Part shown: positions 29,254-40,273 of the stretch, one piece after another
How positions within the stretch are numbered: the first letter of the stretch is position 1
How the letters are laid out: each line of letters opens with the position of its first letter
From: Moesziomyces globuligerus
Lineage: Eukaryota; Basidiomycota; Ustilaginomycetes; Ustilaginales; Ustilaginaceae
Reading direction: 5' to 3'
DNA: 64,000 bases
Assembly (NCBI GenBank): GCA_030849465.1
Contig: JARVLF010000014.1
Location: 186,001 to 250,000 of the forward strand
Made by a program: the position numbers and the translations under genes
Notes under the pieces: generated by a model
Seen by the model: only the letters and a program-made list of their open reading frames with translations
Databases searched by the model: none
What the model was told of the DNA's origin: nothing

Positions 29254-30345
29254 ATGGCATCTCCGAGTGAAGCTGGCACGCGCAGCTCGCGCAGCTCGCG
29301 GGGCCACCTGCTACCGCCCGAGCAGCTGGCGTCGGTGGCGGGTGCGATCGAGCTCGTCTCGGCCATGTGGGCGGGCGCGGACGAGCTCGAGATGAGCGCC
29401 GGCGATGAGCGGACGGTGGAGCTGCTGGCCAACTATCTGCAGCTCGGTCTGGACGAGCTCGCGACGCCGCGCGCGCACGCGATCAAGGATGCGCTGGGCG
29501 ATGCCGTCGTGCTCGCGCTCAAGGTGCGCGTGCGCTCGGACGAGACGCTGGCCGAGCGTCGCGTGCGCGTCAATGTCGAGTTCCGCCTCCGTGCGCGCGG
29601 ATGGCGCATCTGGACCACCCCCCAACAGGCGCCACCCTGGCTCGACAGAGATGCGCTCGATCGCATCAACGCCATCCTCGCAAAAGCATGCGACGATCAT
29701 GACCAAGACGACGAGGAGGATGTGGTGGGGAGATTGTTGGGCGCAATCGAAGATGTCTCCGAGTATCTCCTCACCATCCCCACCTCCACCTCACCCGCCA
29801 CCTGCAAAGCTACGCAAGAGGTGCAGCGAGCGCAATCAGTGCAAGCAGTGCAAGATGTGGGTGCGTTGGGGTCGAGACACGTGCAGAGGACGTGGTACTA
29901 TCTGCCATCGCTATCCACGCGGTCGAAGCGCGACGATATCTGCGCTTTGGCCGCCACGTCTTGGCCGCCGCTGAGTGGATTCCTGCTCGCGGGCAAACCG
30001 GGACTGATCGTGCTCGAGTATCCGCTGCTCGACGCCGAAGCTTCGGCAGACGAGTTGGTCAAGGCGTCGGCGGCGATGGATGGCTTCTGGTCGCACATCA
30101 AGCGCGATTCCTGGTCCGACATTCCCTCGTCGCACAAAAAGATCTCGCAGCGTCTCGTCCAACCCTCATCCCCCCGAGCTTTTGCCGACTTTCAAGACGT
30201 CACAGACTGGCCAGAGCTCCAACGCGCGCCGGACAGAGGCCGCAAGAGCGACCTCAGCAAACTCATCCCTTGGCTCGACCAGCACGGCATCCAGGGCAAG
30301 CCCACCATCGAAGCCGTACTCGGCGTAGGCAGTTGGGAATCCTAG
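29254..30345 (+). CDS. RWD/DUF1115 (RWDD2-like) protein
   Basis: The 363-residue protein starts MASPSEAGTRSSRSS. An RWD-like region (EQLASVAGAIELVSAMW, then LRARGWRIW) covers roughly residues 20-140. A C-terminal DUF1115 region reads RTWYYLPSLSTRSKRDDICALA and GFLLAGKPGLIVLEYPLLDAE. This combination of RWD followed by the GKPGLIxVEG-type domain is seen in RWDD2 proteins. The molecular function is not established. The Ala/Glu/Asp-rich middle suggests a linker. The first ATG is at 29254, because the longer frame begins only at TTG 29155. It converges with the NDUFA5 gene. Confidence 0.75.
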   Translation: MASPSEAGTRSSRSSRGHLLPPEQLASVAGAIELVSAMWAGADELEMSAGDERTVELLANYLQLGLDELATPRAHAIKDALGDAVVLALKVRVRSDETLAERRVRVNVEFRLRARGWRIWTTPQQAPPWLDRDALDRINAILAKACDDHDQDDEEDVVGRLLGAIEDVSEYLLTIPTSTSPATCKATQEVQRAQSVQAVQDVGALGSRHVQRTWYYLPSLSTRSKRDDICALAATSWPPLSGFLLAGKPGLIVLEYPLLDAEASADELVKASAAMDGFWSHIKRDSWSDIPSSHKKISQRLVQPSSPRAFADFQDVTDWPELQRAPDRGRKSDLSKLIPWLDQHGIQGKPTIEAVLGVGSWES

Positions 30346-30537
30346 CCCAACCCTCTCCCCAACCTCGTTTTCCCCAGGAGCAGCCTCCGAAGCGCTCAGT
30401 CTGTGCAATCTGTGCAATGGCCGGTACAGTGAGGGAAAAGAACACGATCGTGAAAGACAAGTTTGGCAAGTGTTACTCAAAAGGTCGAATGGTCGAAGAA
30501 GGTTTAGGGAAAAAAGTGCCGGGCGGGCTCGGGGTTT

Positions 30538-31180
30538 CTACTTGTTGCCGGAGACGGCTTGGTCTTCGCCGCCTTCTCCGGCCTCTTCGGCCATGGAGAA
30601 GTAGGACCACTGATCGGGGGCTGGCGGATGTTCGAGCGGCTCCCAGCTGCAACGCGTCGACGAAAAACGCATTCGAGGTCAGTAACTGTCACACGTCGAT
30701 CTATTTTGCGGGGAGGGGGTTGGGTGGGGGGGGGGGGGGGACTTACGCCTTCCAGTCTAGCATTTTAGCGGCGAGTTTGTATTCGGCGTGAGCCTGTTCG
30801 AGGACCTGTTCGAGCTGACCAGCATCGAGCTGCTGCTCAGCCTTGTCGTAAATCTGTTCGAGTTGCTCCGGGTCGTTGCTGGCCGCATCTGCCTGCGCCT
30901 TGTGCGAGGCGACGATGTCGAGTCGATGCTTGGTCAGAGCCTCAGCAGCCTGCCTGTACACCGACGCCTCGGGCAGAGTACCGAGCACGTTGAGCGTCTG
31001 CGTGTAGCGCGCCTCGAGCTCGGACAGCGGCGCGCGCGAAACCTCGAGCCCCGTGATGTTGGTCGACTTCTTCAGACGCGCCGCAAACGTCGCCGTCCCA
31101 GCACCGGCGAACGATGCACTCGGCGTAGCCGCACTCCGCCACAGCGTGCGAGAGATCTGCAATGCTCGACTGGCCAACAT
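30538..31180 (-). CDS. NDUFA5: NADH:ubiquinone oxidoreductase subunit NDUFA5 (B13) homolog (two exons)
   Basis: Exons on the minus strand are 31180-30747 and 30646-30538, encoding 180 residues. The 100-bp intron starts GTAAGT and ends GTTGCAG. The N terminus (MLASRALQISRTLWRSA) is basic and Ser/Ala-rich, a likely mitochondrial presequence. The body contains LKKSTNITGLEVSRAPLSEL, VYRQAAEALTKHRL and a C-terminal WEPLEHPPAPDQW, all typical of the complex I NDUFA5 family. It is an accessory subunit of the matrix arm. An unusually long C run follows the 5' splice site in the intron. Confidence 0.92.
30725..30740. repeat. Long homopolymer G run (C on the NDUFA5 transcript strand)
   Basis: A pure or nearly pure G run of about 14 bases lies within the NDUFA5 intron, immediately next to the GTAAGT donor. 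On the transcript the order is donor, then poly-C, then CACCCAACCCC. Confidence 0.85.
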
Positions 31181-31574
31181 CGTCGTTTTATCAAGCCGAC
31201 AAGATGGTGATGACGGTTTAGGTTGAGCATACCCAGCTCGCCGTGACCTCAGCTTGCCCCGCCACAACCCAACTGCCATGCCCTTTCGGTTCCGCAAATT
31301 CCCCCCCACCGCCGATTCGTGATCGATTTAATTTTCAATGTGGTCTACGCCGATGTAACATCTTTGTGAATTATCCGCATGTTGATGATAAGCAGCAGCC
31401 ACCAAAACGCACTCACCACAGTCACAGTCACAGTCTCAGTCTCAGAGCCAGTAGGCAACGCCGCACTTCGTCGAGAGCAGGAACCACTTGGCCATGTACA
31501 GAATGAGAGGATATATACAGCAAACGACAAGGTAGCACGCGACGGAGAGCATTCTTGGCGACCGCTGCGATGGC

Positions 31575-32366
31575 TTAGAAGTCGCCGCCGCCGAAATCGT
31601 CTCCGCCGCCGCCAAAGTCGTCCTGGGCGCCGTCCTGGTATCCGTCCTGGTAGGCGTCGTTCATCTGGTTGCTGATGAGGGCGCCGCCGAGCATGCCGGC
31701 GCCGAGACCGAGCGCGGCGCCACCGGCCATGCCCATGCCTCCGCCGCCGCCGCCGCCGAAGCGACGACCGCCCATGCCCTGCTGCGCCATCATGGGCTGC
31801 TGGTACATGGGCTGCTGCGGGTAGCCGCCGTAGGGCGCTTGGCCGTATCCTCCGTACTGCGGCTGACCGTACGGCTGCTGGCCGTAGGGTGGCTGCTGAT
31901 GGTGGCCGCCCCAGCCGCGGTTATCGCCGGGTCCCGAGGGGGCACCGGAGGGAGGACCACCGGGTGGAGGAGCGTACCCGCCCGAAGCGGGGGTGGGGGT
32001 GGAGGAGGAGGAGTTTTCGTCGTTGGGATGGACCCAGATGGAGCGTGGAGGCGTAGCGCGCGTATCGACGTAGAAGTAGCGCGAGTAGTTGGCGTCCCAC
32101 TGCTTGACCCAGCCTTCTGGCAGCGGTCGATCGTCGTCCTTGGGCTTCTCGGACGACGCACCGTTCGAAGGCTGCGAGGTGCCATACGAAGAGGTCTGCG
32201 GTGGAGGCTGGTTGTATCCACCACCACCGCCACCGTACGAGTGCTGCTGCTGGTAGGGTGGCTGTTGACCATAGCCAGCGCCTCCGCCACCGTACTGCTG
32301 CGAGTTGGGACGACCCGACCCGGCGCCTCCGCCGACCTTGCTAGCGAGCTTGTCCAAAAGACCCAT
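31575..32366 (-). CDS. WW-domain protein with Gly/Gln/Tyr-rich regions
   Basis: The 263-residue product begins MGLLDKLASKVGGGAG. It has a Gly/Gln/Tyr/Pro-rich stretch, then a WW domain at about residues 75-112 (LPEGWVKQWDANYSRYFYVD ending in IWVHP). A second QQPYGQPQYGG-type region follows, then a Gly-rich hydrophobic segment (GMAGGAALGLGAGMLGGAL), and an Asp/Gly end (YQDGYQDG, GGGDDFGGGDF). WW domains bind proline-rich ligands. The Gly-rich hydrophobic segment may contact membranes. Similar small WW proteins are frequent in fungi and remain uncharacterised. The ATG is at 32364-32366. Confidence 0.85.
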   Translation of the reverse strand: MGLLDKLASKVGGGAGSGRPNSQQYGGGGAGYGQQPPYQQQHSYGGGGGGYNQPPPQTSSYGTSQPSNGASSEKPKDDDRPLPEGWVKQWDANYSRYFYVDTRATPPRSIWVHPNDENSSSSTPTPASGGYAPPPGGPPSGAPSGPGDNRGWGGHHQQPPYGQQPYGQPQYGGYGQAPYGGYPQQPMYQQPMMAQQGMGGRRFGGGGGGGMGMAGGAALGLGAGMLGGALISNQMNDAYQDGYQDGAQDDFGGGGDDFGGGDF

Positions 32367-33079
32367 CCTACGGCTGGGGATCCTGATCGAAGGGGGTTGT
32401 CTGGACTTTGAGCGTTGAAAGTTGTAGATGGAAGGGTTGAAATTGAACGAGGATAGGAGAGGGTGGTAGGGGACGTTGGTGTGTGGGTGGCAAGATTGCG
32501 TGTGCGGATAGAGCAGAGCTAGAGGGAGGGAGAGAGGGGGGGTAGAAACGTGGCGAGGGGCTGGATGGAAGACGGTCAACCGGAGCTCAACCGAGCTGAG
32601 GCGGAAGGGGCAGCCAAAAGGCTTGGCGAAATGGCATGGCGTAGAGTCCAGAGGCGCATGGGCGCATGGCCGCACCCTCGCCCAGAGTGGAGGATGCAGC
32701 TCAGCTGACGCATGGCCCTTGCGAAATCCACCGGTCCGCGGCAGACGGCGACCGTGCACAGCCATCGACCGATTTGGAGCTCAGCCCGCACTCCCCCTCT
32801 AGCCGATAGGCGACTCGATTCCCGCACCAATTCATTGGGTCTAACACTCATCGTCCAAGCGCAAGCTCGGCGCTTAGATGAAGCAAACCTCCACCTCGCA
32901 TGTCGCAACCTGCCTCGGCCATTCGACTCTCAGCCAAGCATAGGTGGTTATGAGCAATGCACCCTTCCCTCCCCGCTCCCGGCCCAGCGGGGACACCTTT
33001 TTCTGGCAAATGAAGGCGAACGAGAGGGATGGATTGGATGCAAGGGCGCAAGTTCTGGAATCTAGCCGTTGGGCGCTCT
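32367..33079. other. Spacer between the WW gene and RCF2
   Basis: This stretch is 713 bp long. The part next to the WW gene (32380-32560) is purine-rich on the plus strand, so a CT-rich leader is likely on the transcript. I see no gene or structured repeat in the rest. Confidence 0.4.
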
Positions 33080-33793
33080 CTACTGCGACGAGACGGTTTC
33101 CTTGGCGGGTTCTTGCGGGACGAATTCGCGCCACGAGTGGGCAGCTGCGGATTTGTGTTCTGCGATGATCTTGTCGCCGGCGCTGGGGATCTGGGTGATG
33201 GCGGCCATGCCTACGAGGCTGGCGAGGGTGATGCCCTGGGCCCAGACACGAGCCTGTACGAGTTTCTGCGCAAAGGTCATGGGTTGGGAGTGGATGTAGG
33301 CGAAGATGCCGCCCATGCTGGTGGCCCAGGTGGCCGCGACGACCGAGAACTTGTTCTCCTTGGCCCACGTCAGTGCCTTGTCCGAGGTCGAGAGTTGCGA
33401 CCACTGGCGTTGCTCGCGCGTCTGGGCGCGTCGCTGGATCGCCGCGCCCGCGTCGGTATAGTGCTCCTGATCAAACGCGATGCCCGCCTTATCTGCGCGG
33501 ATGACGCCCGTGCCGATGGCGATGGACGAGACGAAGAAGAGCTTGATCGCAGGTGTGAGCGCCCGGAAGGCTGGCCAGGATCGGTTCAACACGTACGCCG
33601 AGGGCCCCGCAACCGCAAGCCCCATCCCAAACCCCTGCGCCGCCGCAGACACAGACGCATTGTATTGCCTGCAAGTAAAGCAGCGCATGTCAGTCAGGCT
33701 CAAGGTGGGCGAAAAGGCGAACAAGAAAGCTTGGGTGCTTACGCTTCTCGACGTTCGACGTCGCCGACGTCGCGATGCGTTCCATACGACATT
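33080..33793 (-). CDS. RCF2: Respiratory supercomplex factor 2-like HIG1 protein (two exons)
   Basis: Exons on the minus strand are 33793-33744 and 33668-33080, giving 212 residues. The 75-bp intron starts GTAAGC and ends CTTGCAG. The joined N terminus is MSYGTHRDVGDVERREAQYN. Hydrophobic segments follow (GFGMGLAVAGPSAYVL; AIKLFFVSSIAIGTGVI), and then a HIG1-type region with WAKENKFSVVAATWATSMGG and WAQGITLASLVGMAAI. This matches Rcf2, a mitochondrial inner membrane protein that supports cytochrome bc1-oxidase supercomplexes. The short exon 1 is missed by a simple open-frame search. Confidence 0.88.
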   Translation of the reverse strand, partial: NVVWNASRRRRRRTSRSVSTQAFLFAFSPTLSLTDMRCFTCRQYNASVSAAAQGFGMGLAVAGPSAYVLNRSWPAFRALTPAIKLFFVSSIAIGTGVIRADKAGIAFDQEHYTDAGAAIQRRAQTREQRQWSQLSTSDKALTWAKENKFSVVAATWATSMGGIFAYIHSQPMTFAQKLVQARVWAQGITLASLVGMAAITQIPSAGDKIIAEHKSAAAHSWREFVPQEPAKETVSSQ

Positions 33794-35177
33794 GTTCCAA
33801 ACCCCAGCCCGTATACGAAGCGATAGAAAGAAGACTAGCCTACGTTGATCGTGATGTTTCAGGTTCGAGCGAAAGCCAGAGCCTTGAGGAGAGGATCGAG
33901 ATGTGAGGGAGTGGCAAGGATCGGATGGTGGTAGAAGGTGGGGTTGGCGAGGGCTGCTCGGTGGAATGCGCGGGCCAAATTGCCCATCAGCGTGTGTGTG
34001 TGTCATTTTGGCAAAGGAGAAAGTGGAGGAAAGACGCAGACGCACGCTTGCATCAAAAAAAAAAAGAGGCGCTTCAACCCGGGACGGCGCTTCCGATTCT
34101 TCCCTAGCGCTGTCAAACTTGGCGCCACCCGAAGCGCCGACCTCGGCCCATCCGCGACGCTCGGACATGCAACTCTGCTCTTTCCGAGCCTCGTTGGATA
34201 CTTTCGGTACTTTCGGAACTTTCGGTTCCAGTACCTTGCGAGGTATCCGCACCTTGCCTTCAGTCTGCTTGGGCACTTTCGGAGCAGAAGATCAAGGCGG
34301 GCATTCGCCGCGCCAGCTCAGCCGGAGCTCAGCGGGAGCTCAGCCGGCTGCGGCACAGCGCGGCGCCCAAGTTCGCGCACCTGGCGTCGCCGCGCTCTCT
34401 TTGAAGCTACGAGGCGGCGGCTCAGGTGAGATTGACCAGTGTTCGGACGGTGGTGAGCATTGTTCTCCCGAAGCCAGTTCGATGGTGGGAGAGGGAGAGA
34501 GTTGAGCAGAGACAGGAGGCAGCGTGGCGACGTGAGCATGCACTGACCCGTGCTTCGGCTGAAACGGGTGGCACGAGGGCATCGGGACTGCGTTTGGCAT
34601 GCTGCGGGCGATGAGCGCTGGCCAGGCTGATGTGCTGGACTTGGACCGCCGTACCGCCGTCGAGCCCAGCCTGTGATTCGGCGGCGTGCGTTGCTTCTGC
34701 CGCAGCTTGAAGTGAAGCGTAGCAGCAGTGGAGTTTGGACTGGCACGATCCTTTCCCCAGCCAAGTTTTACGCCATGGCTTCGCCACGGTTCAGCTAGAC
34801 AACTGATCAGGAAAAAGGTGGCATCAATGTAAATTATAGCCAGGATCTCCCAAGCGGCAATCCTGATCGAAACAAAAACAGACCCGGCACAAATACTTCG
34901 TCCCGGCTCCCGCGTGCAACCCTCAAACACACCCCCGGTTCCCCTCTTTTTCACCCCGCCGGCATTGCCAACCCTTCCGACACCAACAAGCAACTTGCAC
35001 ATGCACGAGCGCACGCGTGACGGAATGTGCAAAAACAAGTACTTGAGAGGCAAAGGAATGTGCAGTGTGTACGGGTCTAAAGGAACGTGTGTGTGTAGTG
35101 CGCGAGAAAGAACAAGATCACATAACAAAAACAACGACAAAGTGAGGAGGAGAAAGGAAAAATCAAGTCGGGGATCA
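33794..35177. other. Spacer between RCF2 and the kinase gene, about 1.4 kb
   Basis: No gene is supported here. Visible structure is limited to short repeated phrases: an actttcgg repeat at about 34200-34228, agctcagc-gg repeats at about 34315-34350, a run of eleven A at about 34057, and a GTGT tract near 33990. The last few hundred bases probably form the 3' UTR of the kinase gene. Confidence 0.45.
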
Positions 35178-38100
35178 TCAGACGATGGCGGAGGCGAGGT
35201 CGAGCGTCCACTCGCGGCGCAGACGCGCATGGACGAGCTTGAAGGTGCTCAGTGCACCCTTCTCCTGCACGACGAGGACCGAGGTGGCAAACGTCACGCC
35301 CGTAGCGCTGCTCCCGCGCGAGTAGGTGCTCAACGCCGGCGACGGCAATCCACCTCCGCCCATCACGGCACCGCCGTGCAGCGAGAGGCCCAAGCCACCA
35401 CCGATCATCGGCGAGTTGGCGGCAGATCCAACGGGGAGGATGTTGAGCTCGACGCGGAAGCGCAGCGGCTTGGCGGCGGTGGTGACGCCGTTCGACTCGC
35501 GGTACTCGTTGATGGTGCAGCGCAGCGTGGCGTGGTGGACGTCGGACGAATCGTCCATCGCCACGCGCACACCGTAGCTCTGCAGCCGCCGCACGCACTC
35601 GCTCAGCGTCTCGGAAAAGTTCTCGGTCGACATGAGCGTAAACGTAGCCGGCTTCCAGTTGAACAGCCCGGCAAACCAGCTATCCTTCTTGCCCGGCGCT
35701 CCCGCACTGCTCCCAGCCACGGGCGCCAGCGTCGCACCCTGCGCCATCACCGGCGTCGTCGGCGGCGAAAGCGCACCCATCGCAGCACCCGCACCTGCGC
35801 CCGCTGCACCCATGTCCAGTCCAAGCCCGGGGTTCTTGGCCGCGCGCGACGACGCGGTGCTCTGCCCAGCGCGTGCGGCGGGAGGTGCAAAGATGCTCGC
35901 CAGCGCCGGAGGCGCCGCCGTCTGCTCGTAAGCGATCGAGCGGATCGTGCTAGCATCGTGCTGCGATGCCGCCGCGTGCTTGTCGCCGCCACCTCCGCCG
36001 CGTCGCAAGCCCAGAAGGGAACGCTTGCGTCCGAGGCCCGTGCTGCCCGTGCTGATGTTGCTGAACACGCTCGTCGGCCGCGAGGTGGCGCCCGTGCTGC
36101 TCGCCTCGGTCGCCGAGCGTGCGCTCCGCACCGAGTTGCGCGCACTCGCGTTGGAGCTCGCCGCGGTGCTGGCGATGCTCGATCGCGCACCCGCCTTGTC
36201 CGTCAGCGAGAGCGGCGCGATGAGCTCGGCAGGGCTGAGCGGCGTCATGGGTGTCGACGGTGTGTAGGTCTGCTGGTGCGACGATGCCTGCGAAACGGAG
36301 CGCATGCTCTCGCCCTCGCTCACGTCGTCTTCGGCATCCTCGAATTGGTTCATCTCGGAGCCCTTGGCGCCGCCCACTCGACCACCCGCTGCCGGTGCAG
36401 ACGATGCCGCCTGTTGCTGCTGCTGCTGCAGCGCCATGGATTGCTTCAGCTGCTCGATCTTGGACTGAAGCGCGTCGGGCTTCTCGCCCGTGGCGCGGAT
36501 CGAGGCGAGCTCGTCGGCGATCTCCTGGAAGAACTTTTGCATCGTGGCATCGCCCACCTGCGGCACCTGGATGGACTGGGCGGCGTGCGTGGTGTGTGCA
36601 CGCGCCGTCGACGGCCTCTGTAGCGCCGGCTGCGCATGGGGTTGAGTCGCCTGGGCAGTGGCACCAAAAGTCGCCTTGGTCGGAGAGACGGGACGCGACG
36701 ATGCGCGGCCGGGGAGCGCCAGAGGCGGCATCATCTCGGAGCCTGAGCCACGGTTGGCACGCGACCGAGCGGCGACCGCCGATGCTGACGACGACGAAGA
36801 TGACGACGATGCAGAAGCGGCCGCTGCATGTGCAGACGAGGGAGGGTCGTAAAGGTTAGCGAGGGCGATGCGAGCCGAAGGCGGTGCGCTGGCTGGCGTC
36901 GCTTTGGTGGGCGAGGTATTGCGACGCTGCAGGTCACCGTTCGGTCGCTCGTTGCGCTGCGGCGAGGCAGTATGCAACGAGATCTGCGGCAGCACGTAGC
37001 TTCCTTCGCTCTCCCTGCGTGGGCTCGAGCTCGATCCAGCCGCGTGGACTGGCAGCGGAGCCTGGAGCTTGGAGGGCGAGGCAAAGGGTGCCTTGAGGCT
37101 CGCGGCAGGGGAGTTGAGTGGCGATGGCCGCAAACGTGGCGAAGGATTGGCGGGACGCACGTGAGGCGAAGCTACCTTGGTGGGCGTGATGTCTGTGGCT
37201 CGAGCCGAGACGGTGTGGTACGCCGAGCCCTTCTCGGGCGTGCTGTGCCTACGCTCCATGTCGACGCTGTCCAGCCTGGGCGAGGACGGAGCCGAGGTAG
37301 CGCCCGCGGCGTCTGCTCGGCGTGGTCGGGCGATCTCGAGCGTCTTGGCAGCGCCGGACGAAGCCAGCATGGCGTGCGCGGGGACGGCGCTCGCGGTGAC
37401 GATCTGCTCGCTCATGATGTCGTCGTCCATGTCCTCTTCGTCGTCGGCCGAGTGGTTCTCGCGGTGGGCAACGAGGAGCGTGTAGAAGGTCTTCTGCCAG
37501 CTTGGGCCCGGAGAGAGGAGCTCCTTGAGGATGTCATCCTCGCTGAGCTCGAACCAGAGCGTCTTGAGGTTGCCGAGGATGTCAATGTCGATGGTGTCGT
37601 GCGTCAGCTGCTCCATCTGGAGGCTGTCGAGCGAGGTCGAGACCGGGTTGACCGACGACTCCTTTCCGTTGTTGGTGAACCAAGGGTGTCGCATGATGTC
37701 GGCCATCTTGATGCGCTTCTCCGGGTCGACCTCGAGCATGCGCCAGATGAGGTCCTTGGAGGCGGGCTCGAGCCATTCGGGCATCATGAACTTGCCCGCC
37801 CTTACCTTGCCAAGCAGCTGCTGGATGTTGGGGTCGTCGAAGGGCAGACGGCCGCAGAGGAGGGCGAAGAGGATGATGCCGCAGCTCCAGATGTCGCTGG
37901 CGGTGCCCTTGTATCGCTTGCCGCTGACGATTTCGGGGCTGGCGTAGTGCGGAGAACCGCAGCTGGTCTCGAGCATCTTTTCAGTGGGCTGGAGAGCGGC
38001 CATGCCAAAGTCGGCGACCTTGACGATCTTCTTTGTCTCGTCGAGCAGGAGGTTCTCGGGCTTGAGGTCGCGGTGGCAGATGTTGAAGCGATGGCAGTAG

Positions 38101-38923
38101 TCCATGCCGAAGATGATCTGGCGGAAGTAGCCTCGGGCGTCGCGAGGCGTGAGCTTGCCCTGTGCGACGAGGTGGTCGAAGAGCTCTCCTCCGGCAACGT
38201 ATTCCATGATGAGGAAGCTGAAGAAACGACAGGAGCGGTAGACAGGGCAGGATGGTGAGTGTCGAGGCCACAAGGGTCAGCGTGCCGGGCTGGGTCAAAG
38301 GAGACTTACAGATCTTTGGAGGTCTCGTAGACATCCCAGAGACCGAGGAGGTTAGGGTGCTCGATGAGCTTCATGATGACGATCTCCCTCTCGATACCGA
38401 GGATCATCTTGTTTGCCTTGACGTCGGCATCGCGCAAGCTCATGCGGCTGGCGTTGATGAGCGTCCTGGGGATGATCTTTACGGCGGCCCTCTGACCGGT
38501 CTGATCGTGGATGGCGAGACGGACGCGACCGGAGGCGCCCTGGCCGATGAGCTTGTCGAGACGCCAGTGGCCGATGTTCTTTGGGTCGTTGTGATGGCGC
38601 TTCTTCTCGCGCTCGAGCCTGGAGGTAGGCTTGGGGCGTTCGGTGGCGGGAGCTGGCGCTGGATGCTGGGGTTGCCTGCGGTCGACGGCGGGGACGGCGT
38701 GCTGACGTTGCGAGGCGTGGTGGCTGGAGCCTGCGTGCTGCGAAGGGCGGTAGTTTTCCGAGCCGGTGGCGCGGGTGGAGACGACGTTGGCACCTGCTTT
38801 GCGGTTGGCCAGGGCGACGTACGCCTCTGCTGCTGTGGGACGGCGGTTCTGGACATCGGTGGCCTGAAGGGGCCCACCCTTGAAGGGCGGGATGGCCTGG
38901 ATGACGGGGCGCTGCGTAGACAT
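35178..38923 (-). CDS. GIN4/HSL1/CDR2-type serine-threonine kinase (two exons)
   Basis: Exons on the minus strand are 38923-38310 and 38217-35178, encoding 1217 residues. The 92-bp intron starts GTAAGT and ends TTCTTCAG. The kinase domain starts near residue 118 (WRLDKLIGQGASGRVRLA). It includes the catalytic loop CHRDLKPENLLLD, the DFG motif VADFG, and the activation segment LETSCGSPHYASPE. After it come a UBA-like segment and a long disordered Ser/Ala/Pro region. A C-terminal domain reads FTLMSTENFSETLSECVRRL and ends LRREWTLDLASAIV, like a KA1 membrane-binding domain. This arrangement is that of fungal Gin4/Hsl1/Cdr2 kinases, which work at the bud neck with septins and restrain Wee1. The ATG at 38923 (MSTQRPVIQ) is preferred because the longer frame begins at a TTG. 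Confidence 0.9.
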
Positions 38924-39580
38924 GGTGGGCGTCGAGGAGAGGGAGGGACAAGCACCCAAAGCTACGGAGGCCAGCTGCTTGTCAGACGCCTGAGCGATGA
39001 CAGGCGGGCGATGAGGCAAGCGACGGTATGATGGCAAGTATGTGTGGCTATCGATGCGCCAAGGATGAAGTGGCCAGCGAAAGCCTAGCAGGGTGTGTTG
39101 TGTAAGGACTGTGTGAGATGTCGCACTTGGAAGTCTCGAGTAGGAAAGGCGATGGCTAAGGCGATGCTAGGGGGTGGTGCTGATGAGCAGTTGAAACGAT
39201 CGTTGGTAAGGTCAAGAAAGGAGGCTGGATAGGGGAATGGGGGGAAGGGGGGAAGAGTCGGAGTGGAGAGGCGCGGTGGGGATAGTTGGGGTAAGAGATA
39301 GGAACGGAAGAGTGGAGACGACGAGGATGGTGTTGGCAGGGATGGGGAATGGATGCGGATGTCTTGAGAGGGCGGTGAGCAGCGGGGAGGGGAGAGGGGA
39401 GGGGTGAGGGGGGAAGGGGGGAAGGGGGTCGCAGGTGGGACAAACACGGCGCTCAGAGGAGGCAGCAGGCTGAACCAAGGCGAGCCGGAGCCGTCTGAGG
39501 ATGAATCGAGCTGGAAAGCGCTGTGCAAGCTCGAGAGGCGACGGCAAAAGACGAGCGCAGGCTTGGGCCATGCAGCTTTC

Positions 39581-39685
39581 CAGTGCAGAGCAGTGCAGAG
39601 CAGTGCAGAGCCAGACGGCAAGGCTGAGAGGTGTCTCGTCTAGCCAGGGCAGCACAGCACAGCACAGCACGGCACAGCACAGCAC
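39581..39685. repeat. CAGTGCAGAG decamer (x3) and AGCAC pentamer (about 7-8 copies)
   Basis: Three exact cagtgcagag copies occupy 39581-39610. About 40 bp later, from 39651, an AGCAC pentamer array follows with one ggcac variant. Confidence 0.9.
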
Positions 39686-39836
39686 AGTGCGAGGTGGCGG
39701 AAGAAGCGAGCTTTGCGGGAGCGAACGAGTGAGGCAGGCTTGGGGGGGAATGGAGAGGAGCAGTGTTGTTTGCGCGTGAGCAGAGGTGATCGTGCAGGCC
39801 GAGTGCAGATCCGGCAGAACAACACCAAAGGTCACA

Positions 39837-39866
39837 GGGCAGAGCAGGGCAGAGCAGGGCAGAGCA
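39837..39866. repeat. GGGCAGAGCA decamer, 3 copies
   Basis: Three exact 10-bp units lie head to tail in the kinase/CENP-O divergent region. Confidence 0.9.
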
Positions 39867-40244
39867 GGTCGAGCCAAGGCGGAGATCGAAGGCAGCCGGA
39901 GCAGAGGCGACGCGAAGGAGAGGACGAGGAGCAGCAGCAGCTCGATCAAAACACGAGATCACATCCTCTCAGGCCGAGCTGGCTGCGGAGTTGGCAAAAC
40001 GATCGACAGGCGCTGCAGGTCCCGCTCATCCGTTCATTCGCCTTTGCTGTCACACCGAAGCGAGTGCTAGACCGAGGCGAGCCAGCGGGTGCGACATTGA
40101 GAGGAGTGCGGGTGCTCTGGCGTGTGCACGGCAGACCAGCTGACCAGCTGCAGCTGCGGGCGTCACCAAGCAGAGTGATATGGAGCATCCGATGGGACGA
40201 GGTGGAGCATTTGGCACACCGGATGCGCGAGCGCCGATGGGCAT

Positions 40245-40273
40245 GACCTGACCTGACCTGACCTGACCTGACC
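40245..40273. repeat. GACCT pentamer array, 5 copies plus a partial unit
   Basis: Five exact gacct units are followed by gacc. The array is in the divergent spacer and has no coding context. Confidence 0.92.

Noticed and set aside
34914..36623. Plus-strand 569-codon frame overlapping the kinase 3' half
   Set aside because: The sense kinase ends in a KA1-like domain on the minus strand. The plus frame is Arg/Ala-rich and has no domain.
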